From Yersinia massiliensis CCUG 53443 (GTDB lineage: Bacteria; Pseudomonadota; Gammaproteobacteria; Enterobacterales; Enterobacteriaceae), in assembly GCF_000312485.1 (NCBI RefSeq), contig NZ_HE997643.1, positions 422,040 through 486,039 of the forward strand: a stretch of DNA of 64,000 bases, written 5' to 3'. Positions within the stretch are counted from its first letter, which is position 1; every line of letters starts with the position of its first letter. Below are positions 9,468-18,527 of the stretch, in pieces. A model generated the notes under the pieces. The model did no database searches. It worked only from the letters and a program-made list of their open reading frames with translations, and was not told the DNA's origin. The position numbers and the translations under genes are program-made.

Positions 9468-10391
9468 TTAGGATATTTCTCGAGTGGCGTAGACCAAGCA
9501 CGACGCGGTATTAATTTTCTCAAGGCATTTCCCTTGGTTATCGGTAAATAAGCGCTTTTCTAATTCACGCGCATCAGCTCTATCCAGTAACGTCAAACCA
9601 TATTGTTCGAGGAATGTGTCTAGCCCTTTCTCTGCGATGCCAAATGTCCATGCTTCACCAAGGCTGCGAACGCCTTCAACACTCTCTTTTACGCCATATT
9701 CATTCGTAATGAGGGGGGGCTCCACGGATTGATTATCATTTATTAACAGATGGTCATAAACAAAATCGAAAATAATCTGGCTACCATCGCTGCTGTAGTC
9801 ACTGATGGCAGTAAAAAGCGATTTCACCTGCGGGTGGGTCAGATACATCAGCAAGCCTTCCAGCAAAAATAGGCACTTTTCACCGGGCTGTAATGGGAGG
9901 GCTGCTAGTGTGTCAGCCAAATTTTGCTGATTAAAATCAATGGGAATAAACGTCAGGTTAGACGGCGGTGTAATGTGGGCTTTGGCGAGTTTCTCTATTT
10001 TGTTCTGTTGCATCGTGGGGTGGTCAATTTCAAAGATGCGGCTATGTTGCAGTGAATGATGAAAACGAATCGCCCTCGAATCATAACCGGCCCCCAGAAT
10101 AAAGATTTTACTGAAGCGCCCAGCCGTTTTTTGAAAAATCTGATCGATATATAAAGTGCGAGCGACAATGTAGGGATAAATACCAACAGGGGTAGCGAGA
10201 TTAACGACATCATCCCCTAACAGAAACGTTTTCTGAATCATCGAAAAGAACGAGTGAAAGGTCTGACTCAGAATGACCGCGACGTAATCATCACATTTCA
10301 ATTGCGGCCTTTTTTCACCGTATGACTTTGCTCGGAGCAAACAGGTCAATTCAGCGGTTGCTGACACTCCTGACTTCGCTTTTTTTAGCAT
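9468..10391 (-). CDS. Class I SAM-dependent methyltransferase, leucine carboxyl methyltransferase-like (LCMT/TIGR00027 type)
   Basis: A 307-residue predicted methyltransferase. Motif I is KIFILGAGYDSRAIR, with GAGYDSR at residues 100-106, followed by the acidic EIDHP around E121-D123 that should bind the SAM ribose. FLLEGLLMYL is the other family signature. These are hallmarks of the LCMT-like group, many of which methylate small carboxylates or polyketide-type acids; no substrate can be named here. It lies between ltaE and poxB, where E. coli has no such gene, and has no close partner on the same mRNA (gap of 321 bp to poxB). It may be an accessory acquisition, though its base composition is not strikingly different. 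Confidence 0.8.
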   Translation of the reverse strand: MLKKAKSGVSATAELTCLLRAKSYGEKRPQLKCDDYVAVILSQTFHSFFSMIQKTFLLGDDVVNLATPVGIYPYIVARTLYIDQIFQKTAGRFSKIFILGAGYDSRAIRFHHSLQHSRIFEIDHPTMQQNKIEKLAKAHITPPSNLTFIPIDFNQQNLADTLAALPLQPGEKCLFLLEGLLMYLTHPQVKSLFTAISDYSSDGSQIIFDFVYDHLLINDNQSVEPPLITNEYGVKESVEGVRSLGEAWTFGIAEKGLDTFLEQYGLTLLDRADARELEKRLFTDNQGKCLEKINTASCLVYATREIS

Positions 10392-10712
10392 AGAAATACC
10401 ACCATCAATAAAATGAGCGTGCTGATCATAAAGTTAATGTGATGACAGTTGATCTATAAAAGACTCTACGCCTCTATAAGCGATTTAATAGCGCGATAAA
10501 CAGAAAGTGTCGCTTACGGCACATTATCCGCTTACGCCACATGATCAATGAGAAGGGTTCAGACTTGAATGACTCAGCAGAGTGGAATGTGACGAAAGCG
10601 GCTAAGTCACCGCTTTCGTCATGGTTAATAGTCGATGGTTAATGGTGGGGCGCTAAAGGCTGATGACTCAGCCTAGATAGCGAATAATAGCCTGAGTGTC
10701 ACCATAAAAGTG
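10392..10712. other. poxB-methyltransferase intergenic region with two hairpins
   Basis: This 321-bp non-coding region contains a perfect inverted repeat at 10590-10621 and a second one at 10657-10674 (AGGCTGA, TGAC loop, TCAGCCT). Both lie downstream of poxB and may end or protect its mRNA. The AT-rich part (10392-10500) should hold the methyltransferase promoter, but I could not define it. Confidence 0.5.
10590..10621. repeat. Perfect 12-bp inverted repeat downstream of poxB
   Basis: TGACGAAAGCGG and CCGCTTTCGTCA flank an 8-nt loop. There is no T run on either side, so it is not a standard intrinsic terminator; it may be a 3' end stabiliser or a protein-binding palindrome. Confidence 0.6.
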
Positions 10713-12434
10713 TTAGCGCAGCCAATTGGTTTTTGCCAGCTCGACGACTTCATCACCACGGCCATTGATAATGGCCCTGAGCATATATAGGCTGAAACCT
10801 TTGGCCTGATCGAATTTAATTTGTGGTGGCATCGATAGTTCCTGCTTGGCGGTGACCACATCCACCAACACTGGCCCCTGATGAGCAAAGGCACTCTCCA
10901 ATGCGGCATCCAGTTCTGAAGCTTTTTCGACTCGGATCCCCTTAATCCCAGCAGCATTGGCAATCGCGGCAAAGTCAGGATTATGCAAGTCAGTGCCATC
11001 CGTCAGATAGCCACCGGCTTTCATCTCCATCGCCACAAACCCCAACACACTGTTATTAAATACTACGATTTTCACCGGCAATTTTAGCTGCGCCAGTGTG
11101 AGGAAATCCCCCATTAACATGGTGAAACCGCCGTCACCGCACAAAGCAACCACTTGTCGGTCAGGCGCGGTAGCTTGCGCACCAATGGCTTGCGGCATGG
11201 CGTTGGCCATCGAACCGTGGTTGAAAGAACCCAGTAAGCGCCGCTTGCCGTTCATTTCAAGATAGCGGGCTGCCCACACCGTTGGCGTACCCACATCGCA
11301 GGTGAAAATAGCATCATCCGTAGCATGGCGGCTGATTTGTTGCGCCAGATATTGTGGGTGGATCGGTTGGTTGTCATTCGCGGTCGCCAGCCCATCCAGA
11401 TCTTTGCGGGTGGTGCGATAGTGCTCCAGCGCTTTTTCTAAAAATTTGTTATCACTTTTAGCGTCTAGCTGTGGTAACAGCGCGCTGAGTGTCGTTTTGA
11501 TATCACCGACCAGCGCCATGTTCACTGGGCAGTGAGCCCCTATGCTGCCGGGGTTGATATCAATCTGGATGATATTCGCTTTGCTGGGGTAAAAGGCGCG
11601 GTAGGGGAATTGGGTGCCAAGTAAAACCAGCGTATCGGCATTCATCATGGCGTGATAACCGGAGGAGAACCCAATCAAACCGGTCATTCCCACACTGTAA
11701 GGGTTGTCCCACTCAATATGTTCTTTGCCCCGTAGCGCATGAACCACAGGGGCTTGCAGCATTTCAGCCAGTTTCACCACTTCATCATGTGCATCGGCAC
11801 ATCCGCTACCACACATCAGCGTGATATTTTTTGCCTTATTCAGTGTTTGCGCCAAAATGTTCAACTCGCTCATCAGCGGCTGAACCAGCGGTAGTTTCGG
11901 TGTTTGCCACAGGATAGCCGCCTCTTCGGGGGCAGGTTGTAACGCAACATCACCCGGTAACACGATCACCGAAACGCCACGGTTAAGAATCGCTTTGCGC
12001 ATGGCGATTTCGAGCACACGTGGTAACTGTTCCGGATTGGACACTAATTCGCAGTAGTGACTGCATTCGCGGAACAACTCTTGCGGGTGGGTTTCCTGAA
12101 AATAACCGCTGCCAATTTCACTTGAGGGAATATGTGCGGCAATGGCTAATACCGGTACATGGTTGCGATGACAATCAAATAAGCCATTGATCAGATGCAG
12201 GTTACCGGGGCCACAGGAGCCTGCACAAACGGCCAGTTGTCCTGTCAGTTGTGCCTCAGCACCGGCGGCGAAAGCGGCGACTTCCTCATGACGAGTGCCG
12301 AGCCATTCAATGGTGCCCATTCGGTGCAGGCTATCACTTAGCCCGTTGAGTGAGTCTCCGGTTACACCCCAAATTCGCTTCACGCCAGCGTGTTCCAACG
12401 TTTTAGCGACCAGTGTTGCCACAGTTTGCTTCAT
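10713..12434 (-). CDS. poxB: Pyruvate:ubiquinone oxidoreductase (pyruvate oxidase PoxB)
   Basis: A 573-residue ThDP/FAD flavoenzyme that decarboxylates pyruvate to acetate and CO2, passing electrons to ubiquinone at the inner membrane. The ThDP-activating glutamate is in [14 protein letters not shown] (E50). The metal-ThDP motif is [13 protein letters not shown] ending in VVFNN. The C-terminal stretch [22 protein letters not shown] matches the amphipathic lipid-binding tail needed for membrane activation. It is one residue longer than E. coli PoxB. In E. coli the gene is sigma-S dependent; the upstream gap (12435-12593) was too ambiguous to call a promoter. Confidence 0.95.
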   Translation of the reverse strand: MKQTVATLVAKTLEHAGVKRIWGVTGDSLNGLSDSLHRMGTIEWLGTRHEEVAAFAAGAEAQLTGQLAVCAGSCGPGNLHLINGLFDCHRNHVPVLAIAAHIPSSEIGSGYFQETHPQELFRECSHYCELVSNPEQLPRVLEIAMRKAILNRGVSVIVLPGDVALQPAPEEAAILWQTPKLPLVQPLMSELNILAQTLNKAKNITLMCGSGCADAHDEVVKLAEMLQAPVVHALRGKEHIEWDNPYSVGMTGLIGFSSGYHAMMNADTLVLLGTQFPYRAFYPSKANIIQIDINPGSIGAHCPVNMALVGDIKTTLSALLPQLDAKSDNKFLEKALEHYRTTRKDLDGLATANDNQPIHPQYLAQQISRHATDDAIFTCDVGTPTVWAARYLEMNGKRRLLGSFNHGSMANAMPQAIGAQATAPDRQVVALCGDGGFTMLMGDFLTLAQLKLPVKIVVFNNSVLGFVAMEMKAGGYLTDGTDLHNPDFAAIANAAGIKGIRVEKASELDAALESAFAHQGPVLVDVVTAKQELSMPPQIKFDQAKGFSLYMLRAIINGRGDEVVELAKTNWLR

Positions 12435-12593
12435 CTTTGTACCCTCAATGATTAATGGCGAGTCATTATTCTATGAGGTCAAAGTATGGCGCGTTTAACC
12501 ATTTTTGCTCTATTAAGGTGAGCAATTGCCCCATGGATAATATGGATGGGTATGCATGGGGCGGTAAATTCCGTGACGGCATTAGTCAGACAC

Positions 12594-13616
12594 TTATGCT
12601 AACTGAACGTCACCTTGTAGCTGGCAACTGCACGCCAGAACATAGCCTTGGGCGATCTCTTCGGGCGTGAGTGTCATGGTGCTGGTGGTAGTGTATTCGC
12701 CATGCAGAATACGTGTTTTGCAAGAACCGCAAACACCGGCGCGGCAGGCGGCCATGACGGGGACTTTATGCTGTTCCAATGCAAACAGCAGTGAAGTGCC
12801 GACCGGAACTTTCATGCTTCTCAGTGGGTGGCTGATGGTCATCGTCAATTCATTGCTAGTGTCTATATCGCTATCCGCAGTGCGGAACTGCTCTTTCTGG
12901 AAATGATCCGCAGGAACGGATTGCTCACGGCAATATTGCTCGACCCAATCCATATAGGGGGCTGGGCCACAGGTCATCACTCGGCGCTGGGTAATATCGG
13001 GCGCAACATGCTGCATCACATCAGTGGTGATTCTTCCGGCGATAAAACCGTCTGTCGCTGCTTGCTCAGCCATCAAAGTGAGTTGCAGTTGCTTCGGATA
13101 ACGCTGCAATAACTGTTGCCACTCATCGGCAAAAATCACATCAGCCGGTGAGCGTACATTAAAAATCACCCGAATATCAGCGTGTTTACGCTGAGCCAAT
13201 AAGTCACGGCACATTGACATCACGGGTGTGACGCCACAACCCGCAGCCAACATCAGGTAGTGGTCATCATCAGCATGGGCACAGGTAAATTCACCCTGAG
13301 CATCGGAAAGCCACAGATAATCGCCTTCACTAACCTGTTGGGTTAACCAGTTGGAACCTTCACCCTGTGCTAAGCAGCGTACTGTCAGTTGGATAAAGGG
13401 GCTTAATCCGGGCGTGGAGGACAATGTATATGCACGTAACGTTTCATCACTGTTGCGGATACTGACCAAAGCATATTGCCCCGGTAAGTAAGCGTAAAAG
13501 TCATGATTAATCAGCCGCAGGCTCCAGACGTCGGGGGTTTCTTGCACGATGGAGTGGACTTGCATACGGTTAGGACAAAGGGAGGTGGGGCAATCAGCTG
13601 GGATAAAATCGGTCAT
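12594..13616 (-). CDS. hcr: Hcr, NADH oxidoreductase for the hybrid cluster protein
   Basis: A 340-residue flavoprotein that transfers electrons from NADH to Hcp. The FAD-binding block RAYTLSST is in the N-terminal ferredoxin-reductase domain. The NAD domain includes AAGCGVTPVMSM and TCGPAPYMDWVE. A C-terminal plant-type [2Fe-2S] domain has CRAGVCGSCK plus a final Cys in YVLACSC. It is about 18 residues longer than E. coli Hcr, partly at the N-terminus, so the start is less certain than the frame. It lies 151 bp downstream of hcp and is probably co-transcribed with it. Confidence 0.92.
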   Translation of the reverse strand: MTDFIPADCPTSLCPNRMQVHSIVQETPDVWSLRLINHDFYAYLPGQYALVSIRNSDETLRAYTLSSTPGLSPFIQLTVRCLAQGEGSNWLTQQVSEGDYLWLSDAQGEFTCAHADDDHYLMLAAGCGVTPVMSMCRDLLAQRKHADIRVIFNVRSPADVIFADEWQQLLQRYPKQLQLTLMAEQAATDGFIAGRITTDVMQHVAPDITQRRVMTCGPAPYMDWVEQYCREQSVPADHFQKEQFRTADSDIDTSNELTMTISHPLRSMKVPVGTSLLFALEQHKVPVMAACRAGVCGSCKTRILHGEYTTTSTMTLTPEEIAQGYVLACSCQLQGDVQLA

Positions 13617-13767
13617 CGGGGCCTCACAACAAATCAGGTCATTTTCGGGCTAGAAGTAGGAATCATGCCCGACCAATGGCGCTAAACCGCACTGGCCGGG
13701 CAAGGTGGTATTGCTCGATGAACTTACGTCACATTGACCTCACGCTAAGCTATCGAAAAATAGAGGC

Positions 13768-15420
13768 TTAGCTGCCCAGAATCTCGTTCATATCTTGTTC
13801 AACGGTGGTAATAGGGCGCATACCAAATTTCTCATACAGGATCCCCATCAGGTTATCTGTCAGGAAGCCAGGCGCGGTCGGGCCGGTATAAATGTTTTTG
13901 ACGCCTAATGACAGCAGCGTCAGGAGGATGACAATGGCTTTTTGTTCAAACCATGACAGCACCAAGCTGAGTGGCAAGTCATTGACGGTGCAGCCTAACT
14001 TTTCTGATAACTTCACTGCCAGCATAATGGCAGAGTAGGCATCGTTACATTGGCCGACATCCAGCAGGCGTGGTAAGCCTTCCAGTGTGCCGAAATCCAG
14101 TTTGTTAAAGCGGTATTTGCCGCAGGCCAGTGTCATGATGATGCAATCTTGCGGCACACTGCGGGCAAAATCAGTGAAATAGCTGCGTTCGGTGCGGCTA
14201 CCATCACAGCCTCCCACCAAGAAGACATGGCGTAATTTTTTCGTGGCGACCAAATCAATCACGGTATCAGCAGCATTTAGCAGGGTTTGACGACCAAAAC
14301 CGACGGTGATCAGATGCTCCAGTTCATCGTACGGGAAGCCGGCCAGACTTAATGCTTGATCAATTACCTGCTTGAAGTCATCGCCTTCCAGATGGTTCAC
14401 ACCCGGCCAACCAACAATGCTACGGGTCCAAATGCGATCACCATAATTGCCCACATTCGGGTCAATGATGCAGTTGGATGTCATCAGGATCGGGCCAGGG
14501 AATTTGGCAAATTCGGTTTGCTGATTCTGCCAGCCACTGCCGTAGTTCCCCACCAGATGCGGATAGCGTTTTAACTCAGGATAGCCATGGGCTGGCAGCA
14601 TTTCACCGTGGGTATAAATGTTAACGCCAGTCCCTTCGGTTTGTTCCAACAGCATTTGTAAGTCTTTGAGATCATGACCTGATATCAAGATAGCTTTACC
14701 GGCGACAGGGCGCACGTTAACGGCCGTTGGTTGTGGATCGCCATAAGCTTGGGTTTCACCGGCGTCTAATATGGCCATCACGTTGAAGTTCATTTTGCCA
14801 ATGCCCATCGCGTTATTGAGCAATGTATCAACGTCACGGGGTTGCGTGCCTAACCAAGCCATATAAGCATGATATTCAGCATAAATCTGCTCATCGTACT
14901 GGCCCAATACATGGGCGTGTTCCATGTAGGCTGCCGCACCTTTGAGGCCGTACAAACACAGCATCCGCAGGCCGTGAAGGTCATCGCCGATTTCTGCTTT
15001 GTCGCTGTTCAAGGCAAATTGCTGTGATTGCTGTTGCAGGGCAGAGATGTCATCTGACAGCAGTTGCAGTTCAGCTAAGGGGTGATCAACAGTAATCGTG
15101 CTGTCGAGCAGACGGCAACGAATGGCCAGTGATTGACGGAGTAAAATCGCTTCTTTGGCGTAACCGATGATTCTGTCTGAATCGAAATTCACATTGGTTA
15201 GGGTTGAGAAGAAGGCTCTGGGTGCAAAGCTGTCAATCTCGTGATCAACGATACCCAATTCACGCGCAGTCAATGCCCATGCCGAAAGTCCTTGTAGCAC
15301 GGCAACCAATAAATCTTGTAAATCAGAGGTTTCTGCCGTTTTGCCGCACATCCCCTGCGCGTAAGAGCAGCCATTGCCCGCAGGTGTCCGGATGGTTTGT
15401 TCACATTGCACACAGAACAT
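13768..15420 (-). CDS. hcp: Hcp, hybrid cluster protein (NO reductase / hydroxylamine reductase)
   Basis: A 550-residue Fe-S protein, also called prismane protein. The N-terminal cysteines C3, C6, C18 and C25 have the C-x2-C-x11-C-x6-C spacing of the enterobacterial class. The rest provides the hybrid 4Fe-2O-2S ligands, for example in [22 protein letters not shown] and CGKYRFN. It removes nitric oxide or hydroxylamine during anaerobic nitrosative stress, with Hcr as reductase. The upstream region has an NsrR-like palindrome and an FNR-like site, in keeping with known E. coli regulation. Confidence 0.95.
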   Translation of the reverse strand: MFCVQCEQTIRTPAGNGCSYAQGMCGKTAETSDLQDLLVAVLQGLSAWALTARELGIVDHEIDSFAPRAFFSTLTNVNFDSDRIIGYAKEAILLRQSLAIRCRLLDSTITVDHPLAELQLLSDDISALQQQSQQFALNSDKAEIGDDLHGLRMLCLYGLKGAAAYMEHAHVLGQYDEQIYAEYHAYMAWLGTQPRDVDTLLNNAMGIGKMNFNVMAILDAGETQAYGDPQPTAVNVRPVAGKAILISGHDLKDLQMLLEQTEGTGVNIYTHGEMLPAHGYPELKRYPHLVGNYGSGWQNQQTEFAKFPGPILMTSNCIIDPNVGNYGDRIWTRSIVGWPGVNHLEGDDFKQVIDQALSLAGFPYDELEHLITVGFGRQTLLNAADTVIDLVATKKLRHVFLVGGCDGSRTERSYFTDFARSVPQDCIIMTLACGKYRFNKLDFGTLEGLPRLLDVGQCNDAYSAIMLAVKLSEKLGCTVNDLPLSLVLSWFEQKAIVILLTLLSLGVKNIYTGPTAPGFLTDNLMGILYEKFGMRPITTVEQDMNEILGS

Positions 15421-15437
15421 AATTATTTTTCCTTTTA

Positions 15438-15460
15438 AAAGTGCATTTGTAATGCATGTT
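15438..15460 (-). promoter_or_regulatory. NsrR-like operator upstream of hcp
   Basis: A 23-bp imperfect palindrome centred on G15449. Its core is TGCATTT-G-TAATGCA, close to the NsrR consensus core TGCATTT-N-AAATGCA, with 18 of 22 defined positions matching. It lies 18-40 bp before the hcp start. NsrR is an NO-sensing repressor, so de-repression by NO is the expected response. Confidence 0.7.
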
Positions 15461-15521
15461 TAAAAGCATAGTGATGTCTGGCTGGTTTAAAAAGGCCTAT
15501 TTAAGGCAACTTTCACTTGTT

Positions 15522-15535
15522 TTGATTTGGCGCAA
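15522..15535 (-). promoter_or_regulatory. FNR-like site upstream of hcp
   Basis: TTGATTTGGCGCAA matches the FNR consensus TTGAT-N4-ATCAA at 8 of 10 positions: one perfect half site and one weaker half. It lies about 108 bp before the start codon, upstream of the NsrR-like site. FNR activation of hcp is established in E. coli. Confidence 0.5.
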
Positions 15536-15560
15536 TTTTTGCTGAGAATGAGAATTTATT

Positions 15561-15613
15561 CACTTTGCGGCGAGGGTGATGCGCAGTGAGTTGTGCAACT
15601 CACCGCGCAAAGT
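15561..15613. repeat. Nested inverted repeat between lysO and hcp
   Basis: The outer arms CACTTTGCG (15561-15569) and CGCAAAGTG (15605-15613) are complementary. They enclose a tight hairpin GTGAGTT-GTGC-AACTCAC (15586-15603). It begins 6 bp past the lysO stop on the minus strand, so it probably marks the end of the lysO mRNA, although no T run follows. Confidence 0.6.
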
Positions 15614-15618
15614 GATCA

Positions 15619-16518
15619 TTATGACGAGAAGAATGCGATCAATACTGGCGCCAATAGACTCAATAAAAAGCCGTGAACGATGGCCGCTGGGACCATTTCC
15701 AGCCCACCACTGCGCTGCAATACGGGCAAAGTAAAGTCCATTGAAGTTGCACCGCACAAGCCAAGCGCCGTTGAGCGACTGCTGCGAACTAGCGTTGGGA
15801 TGAGCATGATCGCCACCAATTCCCGCGCTAAGTCATTGAAGAAGGCCGCGCTGCCGATCACTGGGCCAAATGCATCAGTCAGCAAAATACCGGACAGTGA
15901 ATACCAACCGAAACCCGAAGCCATCGCTAGCCCAGTTTTAATCGGTAACCCCATTAACGCTGCGGCGAGTGCACCACCGAGTAATGCACTGATGCCGACG
16001 ATAAAGGCCACAATAGTGCCACGGCGGTTCAGCACGATTTGACGCAGTGTCATGCCACTGTTACGCAATTGGATGCCGACTAAAAACAGCAGGAAGATCA
16101 GTGCGATTTCGCTGCCTTTCGCCGCAAACTGTAGCCATGCCCATTGGCTCAACCCCAGCAAAAAACCGATAATTACCACACCGCATAATTTTAATGATTC
16201 CAACGCCATATGCAGCCGCGAAGGTAATGCTTCCTGACGATGTGTGTTCCGCCAAGGTAATTTACGCTCGAGTAAAAACAACCCGAGTAGATTGGCACAA
16301 AAAATACAGAGGAAAAAAACGCCCGTGTATTGGAAGATCAGCAGCAAATTAGCGCTGAGATTTTCCAAAAATGCCAGACTGATGCCCATAAAGAATAAAA
16401 TCACGTAGACCATCCAGCTTAATAAGCGGTTGATCATTTGAATGAGTGACTTGCTGCTAAGTGGGATCAAATAACCGACGATTAACGGCAAAAGAATGAT
16501 CAGCAATCCTGAATACAC
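15619..16518 (-). CDS. lysO: LysO (YbjE), L-lysine exporter
   Basis: A 299-residue inner-membrane protein with about eight to ten hydrophobic segments. It carries the family blocks MGISLAFLENL, LPSRLHMALESLKLCGVV, FLVGIQLRNSGMTLRQIVLNRRG and ASGFGWYSLSGILLTDAFGPVIG. E. coli LysO exports L-lysine and toxic lysine analogues. The length is close to E. coli (about 300-315 depending on start). In E. coli aqpZ lies between this gene and ybjD; it is absent here. I saw no lysine riboswitch upstream. Confidence 0.92.
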   Translation of the reverse strand: MYSGLLIILLPLIVGYLIPLSSKSLIQMINRLLSWMVYVILFFMGISLAFLENLSANLLLIFQYTGVFFLCIFCANLLGLFLLERKLPWRNTHRQEALPSRLHMALESLKLCGVVIIGFLLGLSQWAWLQFAAKGSEIALIFLLFLVGIQLRNSGMTLRQIVLNRRGTIVAFIVGISALLGGALAAALMGLPIKTGLAMASGFGWYSLSGILLTDAFGPVIGSAAFFNDLARELVAIMLIPTLVRSSRSTALGLCGATSMDFTLPVLQRSGGLEMVPAAIVHGFLLSLLAPVLIAFFSS

Positions 16519-16830
16519 GAGTTATACCGTCCTGTTTTGCGGTTAAGATTATTATGCGGGGATGAGTGACACGGCGGTTAGAACGAACCAGTACCAATAT
16601 CAGATAAGCAATAGCGCTCAGTGCTGCAATAAGCTATCTAAAAATTCCCGCAGAGTAAAGCCGCATAGATATCGCTGTATCATCTGTTTAGATGAGGTTT
16701 TTTACCTCATATTTTCAATATAATCCGCTATGCTTGCCGAGTTAACAGTGTTATCTAGTAATCAATGTTATCTAGTCATCAGTATTATCTAGTAGTAACA
16801 GTCTGATTCCATTCGCACCGGAGGCGTAAC
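16519..16830. other. Divergent lysO-ybjD intergenic region
   Basis: A 312-bp region between divergent genes. It holds a hairpin ATGAGGT-TTTTT-ACCTCAT (16692-16710), a perfect TATAAT (16719-16724, plus strand) and three 17-bp tandem repeats (16746-16796). The TATAAT could be a ybjD -10 element, but the -35 position overlaps the hairpin and is poor. Confidence 0.5.
16746..16796 (+). repeat. Three 17-bp tandem repeats in the ybjD leader
   Basis: Units 16746-16762, 16763-16779 and 16780-16796 share the pattern CA(G/A)T(G/A)TTATCTAGT plus three variable bases ending in T. The 9-base core TTATCTAGT is identical in all three. They sit between the likely promoter and the ybjD ribosome binding site and would be transcribed as leader RNA. 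Confidence 0.85.
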
Positions 16831-18489
16831 ATGTATCTTGAACGCGTAGATATAGTCGGTTTTCGCGGTATCAACCGTATTTCATTGAACCTTGATGATA
16901 ATACCGTGTTGATCGGTGAGAATGCTTGGGGTAAATCCAGCCTATTAGATGCGCTTACGTTACTTTTATCCCCCGAACCGCAACTTTATCATTTCACTAT
17001 GCAGGATTTTTATTATCCGGCGGGGGATGAACAGGCGAAAGAGCGCCATTTACAGGTTATTTTTACCTTTTGTGAGAAAGATATCGGCCATTGGCGTGCG
17101 CCTCGTTATCGACAATTAGCCCCGCTATGGATCAATAATGATGACGGCTTGCATCGTATTTATTATCGGGTTGAAGGTGAGTTGGCTGATGATGGCACCG
17201 TGTGCACTTGGCGTACATTCCTCGATTCAGAAGGCCAGCCGCTGGCGTTACATGATATTGAAAAATTGGCGCGGGGCGTCATTCGCATTCATCCTGTACT
17301 GCGATTACGCGATGCGCGTTTTATGCGTCGACTACGGACTACCACCCTTGAAAATGGCCAATCGCCAGATAAAGTGGCGCTGAACCAACAGTTAGATCAG
17401 TTAAGCCGTGAATTGGTGCGCAACCCACAGAAATTGACTAATTCTGAACTGCGCCAAGGGCTAGAAGCCATGCGCCAATTGCTGGAGCATTATTTTGCTG
17501 AGTTTGGCTCGCAATCAGTCGGCGTACGTAGTCATCGCTTTCGCCCTCAACCCGAGCGTGAGGCTTGGCTGGCGCTCGACAATATCAACCGAATGGTGGC
17601 TGAACCCAATAGCCGTAGTATGCGATTAATATTATTGGGTATGTTTTCAACGTTACTGCAAGCTAAAGGCCCGCTAAGCCTTGATCCTCATGCCCGGCCT
17701 TTATTGTTGGTTGAAGACCCTGAAACTCGCTTGCACCCCATTATGCTATCGGTCGCTTGGGGGTTACTCAGCCAACTTCCCTTACAGCGAATTACGACCA
17801 CTAATTCTGGCGAACTCGTGTCATTGGTGCCTGTCGAGAGCATTTGCCGGTTGGTACGTGAATCGTCACGGGTGGCAACTTACCGTATTGGGCCACGTGG
17901 CATGAGTGCAGAAGACAGCCGCCGCATCGCGTTTCATATCCGCTTCAATCGGCCTTCAGCCTTATTCGCTCGCTGCTGGTTGATGGTGGAGGGGGAAACA
18001 GAAATCTGGTTACTCAATGAGCTAGCGCGTCAGTGTGGCCATCATTTTGAAGCTGAGGGCGTAAAAGTGATTGAGTTTGCCCAAAGTGGTTTGCGGCCTC
18101 TGTTGAAGTACGCTAATCGTATGGGGATTCAATGGCATGTTCTGACGGATGGCGATGATGCTGGCAAAAAGTATGCTGCCACGGTACGAACAATGGCAGA
18201 AAATGACCATGAGCGGGATCGTCTGACTATTTTACCCGCACCTGATATGGAGCATTTTTTATATCGGGGTGGTTTTGGTGATGTTTACCATCGAGTCTCG
18301 GGAATACCAATGAATGCCAAAATGCAGCCACGTAGAGTGATTGAGAAAGCCATTCATCGCACCTCCAAGCCAGATCTTGCCATTGAGGTGACCAGTCAGG
18401 CCAGAGATTGGGGGGTAGAATCAATCCCCCCATTACTGAAAAAAATGTTCTCGCGTGTTGTTTGGCTCGCGCGTGGGCGAGCAGACTAA
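16831..18489 (+). CDS. ybjD: YbjD, OLD-family ATP-dependent nuclease
   Basis: A 552-residue protein of the overcoming-lysogenization-defect (OLD) family. The N-terminal ABC-type ATPase has Walker A GENAWGKS at residues 29-36 and, later, LLLVEDPETRLHP as the Walker B region. A C-terminal Toprim domain has the catalytic glutamate E387 in MVEGETE and the DGDD motif at 440-443. OLD proteins are DNA nucleases with roles in phage defence or repair, but the cellular role of YbjD is not settled. A strong ribosome binding site (GGAGG) precedes the ATG. It is a single gene, not paired with a UvrD-like GajB, so it is a class 1 OLD. Confidence 0.9.
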   Translation: MYLERVDIVGFRGINRISLNLDDNTVLIGENAWGKSSLLDALTLLLSPEPQLYHFTMQDFYYPAGDEQAKERHLQVIFTFCEKDIGHWRAPRYRQLAPLWINNDDGLHRIYYRVEGELADDGTVCTWRTFLDSEGQPLALHDIEKLARGVIRIHPVLRLRDARFMRRLRTTTLENGQSPDKVALNQQLDQLSRELVRNPQKLTNSELRQGLEAMRQLLEHYFAEFGSQSVGVRSHRFRPQPEREAWLALDNINRMVAEPNSRSMRLILLGMFSTLLQAKGPLSLDPHARPLLLVEDPETRLHPIMLSVAWGLLSQLPLQRITTTNSGELVSLVPVESICRLVRESSRVATYRIGPRGMSAEDSRRIAFHIRFNRPSALFARCWLMVEGETEIWLLNELARQCGHHFEAEGVKVIEFAQSGLRPLLKYANRMGIQWHVLTDGDDAGKKYAATVRTMAENDHERDRLTILPAPDMEHFLYRGGFGDVYHRVSGIPMNAKMQPRRVIEKAIHRTSKPDLAIEVTSQARDWGVESIPPLLKKMFSRVVWLARGRAD

Positions 18490-18527
18490 CGCAATGGCAG
18501 GCAGAATAGCGCAACAATGTGTTGCGT

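Noticed and set aside
16746-16796. CRISPR-like array
   Set aside because: The repeats are directly adjacent 17-mers without spacers, and no cas genes are present.
16519-16830. Lysine riboswitch upstream of lysO
   Set aside because: The region has a simple hairpin but none of the long conserved multi-helix structure of that riboswitch.
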